DNA of 10,553 nt, taken from positions 1-10,553 of the forward strand of contig JAEOUL010000277.1 of NCBI GenBank assembly GCA_016839345.1, given 5' to 3'. The position numbers were made by a program, and so were the translations under genes. Below are positions 7,025 through 10,553 of the stretch, piece after piece (the stretch's first letter is position 1; each line of letters begins with the position of its first letter). The stretch comes from Candidatus Thorarchaeota archaeon (GTDB lineage: Archaea; Asgardarchaeota; Thorarchaeia; Thorarchaeales; Thorarchaeaceae). Below the pieces are notes generated by a model. The model saw only the letters and a program-made list of their open reading frames with translations, was not told where the DNA came from and did no database searches.

Positions 7025-7186
7025 TTAGCATTTGTTCAATATGATGCTAATCATATGCGCAAAATCAAAACGCAGTCCTTTTTGGACTCCACTCTCCTTG
7101 ACAGCATCCTGTACATCGTGTGTGATATGTACAAAATCCATCCTCGCCGGGACATTGAATGTCAGATACTTCGTGTGGCTTTTCAT
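7025..7186 (-). pseudogene. Truncated second copy of yjbQ
   Basis: Reading the reverse strand from ATG 7186-7184 to TAA 7027-7025 gives 53 residues. The first 38 match the N-terminus of the intact YjbQ at 33 positions (both begin MKSHTKYL and share ARMDFVHIT and AVKESGVQ). After Gly-Leu at 37-38 similarity stops and the frame runs 15 more residues to a stop. All predicted catalytic residues (the MHITA histidine, the EDN/His-His block and the Gly-x-Trp region) are therefore missing. Of the 19 codons that differ in the matching part, 14 are synonymous, so the copy was under protein-level selection until recently. The 5' flank (T-rich tract, ACTATC before the ATG) also matches the intact gene. 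It is most likely a decaying duplicate; a retained short peptide cannot be excluded. Confidence 0.8.
7039..7056. repeat. Perfect 7-bp inverted repeat in the tail of the truncated yjbQ copy
   Basis: ATATGAT (7039-7045), a 4-nt loop GCTA, then ATCATAT (7050-7056). It sits about 15 nt beyond the point where similarity to intact yjbQ ends. It could be a scar of the rearrangement or a small hairpin in the transcript. Confidence 0.5.
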
Positions 7187-7214
7187 GATAGTCGTTCATA
7201 TGAGTGAGCGTTGG

Positions 7215-7220
7215 AAAAAA
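7215..7220 (-). promoter_or_regulatory. T6 tract upstream of the truncated yjbQ copy
   Basis: A six-T run followed by CC on the reverse strand, about 30 nt before the ATG at 7186 and matching the tract before intact yjbQ. It may be a promoter element or a U-rich terminator for the small membrane protein gene ending at 7249. Confidence 0.3.
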
Positions 7221-7248
7221 CATTCCCAGGCGTCATATACTGAGAATT

Positions 7249-7500
7249 CTAGGTTCGATTCCGTCCTTTGAACCCAAGGGCAAGAGATAGCTCGCGATTG
7301 AATAGGGCACAAATGGAACCAAAGCAAAATACTATAATCACAATCACAATAAACACAAGAGGATTTTCTTTAGGGGCACCTGAGAATATTAGGATGGCAG
7401 CTACTATAATCAGTGCAGCAAATGCCATCAAATAATCTGATTGCCGATCAGGTTTATCCGGAACCAGCCAAGAGTCATCCGAATCAGTTGTACTGGTCAA
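7249..7500 (-). CDS. Small two-helix membrane protein
   Basis: An 83-residue product with an acidic, Ser/Thr-rich N-terminus (STTDSDDSW), two hydrophobic helices at about 23-41 and 47-66 joined by a short GAPKENP turn, and a basic tail GFKGRNRT. I do not recognise the family. The start is TTG, with GGAG (reverse strand, 7509-7512) 8 nt upstream; the next Met, at residue 25, would remove the soluble N-terminus. It is divergent from ICMT-like copy 2, with an 85-bp gap to the longest start of that gene. A TTATAAGC element at 7547-7554 could serve either direction. Because it is small, its reality rests on the two clean helices and the ribosome site. Confidence 0.6.
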   Translation of the reverse strand: MTSTTDSDDSWLVPDKPDRQSDYLMAFAALIIVAAILIFSGAPKENPLVFIVIVIIVFCFGSICALFNRELSLALGFKGRNRT

Positions 7501-7546
7501 GAAGAGGTCTCCACAGAGTATCCTGTATGATTTTCCTCATGAGGGG

Positions 7547-7554
7547 TTATAAGC
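7547..7554 (+). promoter_or_regulatory. TATA-box candidate between divergent genes
   Basis: TTATAAGC lies about 36 nt before the ATG at 7586 of ICMT-like copy 2 and about 50 nt before the TTG of the small membrane protein on the other strand. It resembles the GGTATAAG box before the Lrp-type gene. Confidence 0.4.
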
Positions 7555-7585
7555 TCTATCTGGTTGAAAGAGTTCTCAACTCAAT

Positions 7586-8506
7586 ATGGTCAATGTCTTC
7601 ATAAGAGGGAGATACACAGGAAGATTTGGTGTAGTGGCCTTGCAACTTAAGGGAATGGATAAACTACAAGAAAAGTTACCAGCCTACCCAGGAAAGAGGA
7701 TTCTAATACTGCCTCTTGCAGCAATGGTAGTTGGCGTACTAGCATACGCTTTCCTCATCATTCTGGACATCATTCCGCGAATGTTTAGTGACTTCATACT
7801 TCTAATGACATTAGAACCATTCATCCCAATCCTAAGTAGTATCTTTATTGCTACATTGGCATTATGGCTGATTTGGGGGCTTTGGAATAAGAAAAACCAG
7901 ATGAAGGAAATCCATGGAAACCTCGCATATCAGAAAATGCTACTAAGAGGACTCACCGGTGTCTTTCTGATCCCATCCTTGGTGTTTCATTCCTTTACAT
8001 CTATTCGCTCCCTTCCTCCTAGTCCACCTGCGAATGATCTAACAATTCAGTGGTCGAGGTCTCTTTTGCTCTACCTCGGCATATCTTCTGAGTTTGAGCT
8101 CTGGATCCGCATTATTCTCTCAGGAATTCTAATTATATTTGGACTGCTCATTGTCCGAAGTGCAATACTCACATTCGGTGTAGACTACATGGCTGTTGTC
8201 TACCTTTACTTCCCAGAAGAGTCAGAGATACAGGAGCATGAGATCTACTCTGTTATCCGCCATCCAACATACTTGGGTGGGATATTGTTGGGACTTGCTG
8301 GAATGTTCTTCAGATTCTCTGTTTATTCTATTCTCATAGGTCTGGTAGTCATGCTTGTCTTTAGACTGCAGCTCTGGAAGGAGGAGAAAGAACTAATCGA
8401 AAGATTTGGTGAAGGATATATAGAATACAGAAAAAAGGTCCCAGCTCTTCTCGTGAAACCAAGCAAGATGAAGGCATTCTTCAGATTCCTGAAAAAAACA
8501 TTGTAA
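7586..8506 (+). CDS. ICMT/PEMT-type membrane methyltransferase, copy 2
   Basis: A paralogue of the gene at 2759-3643, alike at more than half of all positions along the whole length, with one 3-residue gap in the loop after SIRSLP. The methyltransferase signature is intact: IRHPTYL (R225-H226-P227, Y229) and EEKELIERFG..Y..Y...VP (E266-E267). The block between helix 4 and the signature, MDYMAVVYLYFPEESE in copy 1, differs here only by an initial Val, and LAYQKM and FTSIRSLP are shared. The membrane layout is the same as in copy 1. Start choices are ATG 7586 (306 residues), GTG 7634 or ATG 7655; similarity to copy 1 is continuous only from LKGMDKL, just before 7655. Third-position base use is more AT-rich than in copy 1. 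The two copies may have different acceptors or expression; the substrate is unknown. Confidence 0.85.
   Translation: MVNVFIRGRYTGRFGVVALQLKGMDKLQEKLPAYPGKRILILPLAAMVVGVLAYAFLIILDIIPRMFSDFILLMTLEPFIPILSSIFIATLALWLIWGLWNKKNQMKEIHGNLAYQKMLLRGLTGVFLIPSLVFHSFTSIRSLPPSPPANDLTIQWSRSLLLYLGISSEFELWIRIILSGILIIFGLLIVRSAILTFGVDYMAVVYLYFPEESEIQEHEIYSVIRHPTYLGGILLGLAGMFFRFSVYSILIGLVVMLVFRLQLWKEEKELIERFGEGYIEYRKKVPALLVKPSKMKAFFRFLKKTL
7594..7606 (+). promoter_or_regulatory. Conserved 13-mer upstream of the shared ATG of ICMT-like copy 2
   Basis: TGTCTTCATAAGA is identical to 2722-2734 and ends 49 nt before the conserved ATG at 7655, exactly as in copy 1. If it is a TATA-type element, translation could begin at GTG 7634 (33 nt after the ATAAG start) and not at ATG 7586. 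If the 7586 start is real, it encodes Val-Phe-Ile-Arg. Confidence 0.45.
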
Positions 8507-8579
8507 GGTGTTCAAAGCTTAAACCAGGCATAGTAGACTCATAGTCATTCGTGCTTAGATTCAAGTCTTATGAACACCT
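8506..8579 (-). terminator. Inverted repeat between convergent genes, reverse-strand terminator candidate
   Basis: AGGTGTTCA (8506-8514) and TGAACACCT (8571-8579) are perfect 9-bp complements closing a 74-nt element with a smaller GACT/AGTC hairpin inside (8536-8546). On the reverse strand the element is followed by a seven-T run (8498-8492), inside the end of ICMT-like copy 2. This would suit termination of the surface-protein transcript. On the forward strand no T-run follows. Confidence 0.45.
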
Positions 8580-8619
8580 ACGAATAGGAGTGCTATATAT
8601 TGAAAATGATCCTTCGCTA

Positions 8620-9459
8620 TCATCTCATCTTTTTGAACCAATAGATGATCACTACGACGATTGCTACACCACCAGCCGCCATAAGACCGAGATTAGGCAA
8701 GCTTAATCCAAGCCCTTGATTCTCGACCCACACAACATAGGTAAGATTGGTGCTCAAGCCATAGTGATCTACTGCGATAATCGAGATCGAAACATTTCCA
8801 TTACCAGTGTATCGTGTATTCCAGGCATATTCGATTGTTCCACCAGTGGAATCTTCCTTCTCATTACCATCAACGTAGATTGCCATAGAGTCCACATCAG
8901 TGAACGAGTCTGTGGCATTTGCAGTGATAGTAAAGACTTCGCTGTAGGTTTCATTATTGACTAAGTTGGTCATGATGCTTGGTCCAGACGTGTCCACGGT
9001 GATTGAACCGCTGACTGACCGAGCGTCACCATGCTCGTTATTGAAGACAAAAGCCAGTGCAACATTCGAGCGATAACTTCTGGTGACAGTAACGCCTTCG
9101 GTTGAAGGCCAGTCATCTGCACTATCGATCCAGATTGGATTACCCTGATCCCACAGAGTAGCTTCAGACGTCGAACAGATAAAGAACTCTAACGGACCAC
9201 CGGACACGGTAAATGTAATCCTGTAGGTGAACCGTGTATTCAAATGCGAAGCGGAATAGGCACACTCAACAATTCTTGAATCCCAAGAGCCAATTGCAAA
9301 ATCCAACGATTGAGTAGTCTGAGCCGGTTCGACAATTTTGGCAGGAGACTGTTCAAGATACGATGTATCTGATGTCATAGCTCCGATGCTGGTACTCAAA
9401 GAGATCATCATCACAATAAAAAATGCGAGGAGGAATCCCGTGTATTTATTAGATATCAT
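8620..9459 (-). CDS. Membrane-anchored surface protein with Ig-like domain
   Basis: A 279-residue exported protein. Residues 1-27 form a signal peptide or N-terminal anchor (YTGFLLAFFIVMMISL, then small residues before AMTS). A first beta-rich domain at about 50-157 has RFTYRITFTVSGGPLEFFIC and VALAFVFNN; Cys66 and Cys95 could form a disulphide. It ends in VDTSGP, after which an Ig-like domain (about 160-245) shows the usual NGETY-type start, ATDSFTDVDSMAIYVDG and AVDHYGLST blocks seen in Ig-like (Big) repeats. A C-terminal helix (258-275) ends in KKMR, so the protein would be outside the cell and anchored in the membrane. At least four Asn-x-Ser/Thr sites lie in the Ig-like part. The start is ATG with GGAGGG 8 nt upstream; that site lies within a palindrome. 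It is divergent from the Lrp-type regulator. Confidence 0.8.
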   Translation of the reverse strand: MISNKYTGFLLAFFIVMMISLSTSIGAMTSDTSYLEQSPAKIVEPAQTTQSLDFAIGSWDSRIVECAYSASHLNTRFTYRITFTVSGGPLEFFICSTSEATLWDQGNPIWIDSADDWPSTEGVTVTRSYRSNVALAFVFNNEHGDARSVSGSITVDTSGPSIMTNLVNNETYSEVFTITANATDSFTDVDSMAIYVDGNEKEDSTGGTIEYAWNTRYTGNGNVSISIIAVDHYGLSTNLTYVVWVENQGLGLSLPNLGLMAAGGVAIVVVIIYWFKKMR

Positions 9460-9469
9460 TGTAAATACC

Positions 9470-9487
9470 CTCCTGCTGCCGCAGGAG
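9470..9487. promoter_or_regulatory. Palindrome over the ribosome site of the surface-protein gene
   Basis: CTCCTGC (9470-9476), loop TGCC, GCAGGAG (9481-9487): a perfect 7-bp inverted repeat. In the reverse-strand message the downstream arm contains most of GGAGGG (9473-9468), so folding would hide the ribosome site. A TATA-like AAATAAAAG (9504-9496, reverse strand) would place transcription start near 9475, in which case the palindrome acts on DNA as an operator. Confidence 0.5.
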
Positions 9488-9495
9488 AAAACCCT

Positions 9496-9504
9496 CTTTT
9501 ATTT
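9496..9504 (-). promoter_or_regulatory. TATA-box candidate for the surface-protein gene
   Basis: The reverse strand reads AAATAAAAG, centred about 41 nt before the ATG at 9459. Expected archaeal spacing puts the start of transcription near 9475, giving a short leader containing the GGAGGG site. Confidence 0.4.
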
Positions 9505-9594
9505 GTGATGCTGATGATTTCCTATTTTGAGGCTATGCACTTTTTTCCTATCGTCATCATCCTATGCATCAGGCATGATTACTTAGTTGCAAAA

Positions 9595-9602
9595 GGTATA
9601 AG
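9595..9602 (+). promoter_or_regulatory. TATA box of the Lrp-type gene, leaderless geometry
   Basis: GGTATAAG, preceded by AAAA (possible BRE), is centred 30 nt before the ATG at 9629. No ribosome site lies between them, so the message probably begins at or within a few bases of the start codon. Confidence 0.65.
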
Positions 9603-9628
9603 CCAAAGTCAAGCAATGTGGTTTTGTC

Positions 9629-10549
9629 ATGGATTTATTGGATAAATCGATCATCCTTGAGCTGATGAACAACAGCAGAGTTTCATGCCAGGAACTCGCT
9701 AAGAAGTATAATTCAACACGTGGAGTAGTACTAAAACGAATCAACAAGCTTGAAGAGAAGGGAGTAATCATGGAGTACTCTGCATGGTACAGTCTTGCCA
9801 TGGTTGATGCAGAGTTTGTTTTTGGGCATGTCAAAATAAATCAGCAGTTGGAAAAAGAAGCCATTGTCAAAGAACTTGTTCAACATCCAATGATTCATGC
9901 AGTCATTCCATTAGTAACTGGTGACATCATTTTCCATGGCAATGTAGTTGGATCTGAGGGACTGTCAGAACTGGGTTCATCCATAAGGATACTCGGGAAT
10001 GTCAAAGATGTGGAGCTGCATCTTATCCAGTCAGATCGTGGCAGTAAGGTCGAGTTGAAGAGAATCCACTTGCAGGTCTTGTCAGGACTTTTTAGCGACT
10101 CTAGACTTTCCATTGCTGAGATTGCCAGAAGGACAAAGTTGAGTCGAAGACGAGTGAAACGGGCACTAGACGAGATTGAATCGGGAGGTGGGATTGTTTT
10201 TGCTATCGCAAGAAATCCAGCTCTTGGTCATGGATTGAGTTTCTATGCAAAGATAAACTGGGATGAGCGGAAGTCCGATGCCAAGAAACTTGTTGAACGC
10301 ATTCAAAAGGAATTCCCTGAAGAAACTTGGGAGTCATATATCTCTGCATCAGCCTCAGTGTTGTTTACGAGGTTCTTTGTTGAACATATCAAAGAGGTGG
10401 AAACAATCTCGAATGAGCTTTCGCGATTTGGAGAAATCAAAGAATTTGAAACATTGGTATTCTATCCTGCAAGGATATCCTCAGTTCTGACACGCGACCG
10501 ACTCGCGGAGGACATTGTTAACGCAGGGTTTGATATCTGTAAGCGTTAG
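9629..10549 (+). CDS. Two-module Lrp/AsnC-type transcription regulator
   Basis: A 306-residue DNA-binding protein made of two Lrp-like units in a row. Unit 1 has a winged HTH at about 1-52 (LDKSIILELMNNSRVSCQEL, with recognition helix around STRGVVLKRINKLEEKGVI) and a RAM-like effector fold at about 57-135. Unit 2 has a second HTH at about 145-195 (LSGLFSDSRLSIAEIA, LSRRRVKRALDEIESGGGIV) and a second effector-like part at about 200-285. Ordinary Lrp/AsnC proteins are about 150 residues with one unit, so this is a fused double form, common in archaeal genomes. The ligand is unknown. The gene appears leaderless behind a TATA box and is divergent from the surface-protein gene; the intervening 169 bp holds a palindrome and a repeated CTATGCA, possible binding sites for itself. 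The gene is complete, ending in TAG at 10547-10549. Confidence 0.85.
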   Translation: MDLLDKSIILELMNNSRVSCQELAKKYNSTRGVVLKRINKLEEKGVIMEYSAWYSLAMVDAEFVFGHVKINQQLEKEAIVKELVQHPMIHAVIPLVTGDIIFHGNVVGSEGLSELGSSIRILGNVKDVELHLIQSDRGSKVELKRIHLQVLSGLFSDSRLSIAEIARRTKLSRRRVKRALDEIESGGGIVFAIARNPALGHGLSFYAKINWDERKSDAKKLVERIQKEFPEETWESYISASASVLFTRFFVEHIKEVETISNELSRFGEIKEFETLVFYPARISSVLTRDRLAEDIVNAGFDICKR

Positions 10550-10553
10550 ATGC

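Noticed and set aside
7032..7271. Forward open frame over the truncated yjbQ copy
   Set aside because: It is antisense to the yjbQ-like stretch, and part of its resemblance to the frame at 6142-6441 is explained by the duplicated yjbQ DNA.
1..10553. CRISPR array, tRNA, rRNA, insertion sequence or defence system
   Set aside because: I found no regularly spaced repeats, cloverleaf sequence, transposase motif or recognisable defence gene on either strand by eye.

Overview
The window reads as ordinary archaeal chromosomal DNA of moderate G+C. The evidence is a two-module Lrp/AsnC-type regulator with a TATA box about 30 bp upstream of its start codon, a mix of leaderless-looking genes and genes with strong GGAGG ribosome sites, TTG and GTG starts, a surface protein with an N-terminal signal and a C-terminal membrane anchor, and an isoprenylcysteine-methyltransferase-like family known from archaea. 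The overall style would fit an Asgard-type archaeon such as Thorarchaeota. That is an impression from protein style; no marker gene is present to prove it. I see no rRNA, tRNA, CRISPR array, insertion sequence or replication origin.

Layout. (1) 1-2690: a tight forward operon with a HemL-like class III aminotransferase and a seven-helix membrane protein of unknown function, closed by a stem-loop and T-run terminator. (2) 2722-3649: a membrane methyltransferase of the ICMT/PEMT type (copy 1), overlapping tail to tail with the next unit. (3) 3618-5041, reverse: a CxxC/CxxC zinc-binding protein translationally coupled through an ATGA overlap to a protein with two PH-like domains. (4) 5090-5998: a GNAT acetyltransferase, ending 2 nt from a convergent YjbQ-family gene. 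(5) 6001-7500, reverse: intact YjbQ, a four-helix membrane protein, a truncated second YjbQ copy, and a small two-helix protein. (6) 7586-8506: ICMT-like copy 2. (7) 8620-9459, reverse: an anchored Ig-like surface protein, divergent from (8) the two-module Lrp/AsnC regulator at 9629-10549.

The main theme is local duplication. Both the ICMT-like gene and yjbQ are present twice within about 6 kb, and both pairs kept similarity in their upstream DNA. The ICMT-like copies share an identical 13-mer at exactly the same distance from a conserved ATG, with little similarity between them. The second yjbQ copy is cut off just before its predicted catalytic residues, yet most of its codon differences from the intact gene are synonymous.

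Several nucleic-acid structures are not explained by the genes: two mutually exclusive hairpins at a convergent overlap, a palindrome covering the ribosome site of the surface-protein gene, a 9-bp inverted repeat closing a 74-nt element between two convergent genes, and an inverted repeat at the yjbQ truncation point. I found no recognisable defence or mobile system, and nothing that proves a single cooperating pathway across the window.
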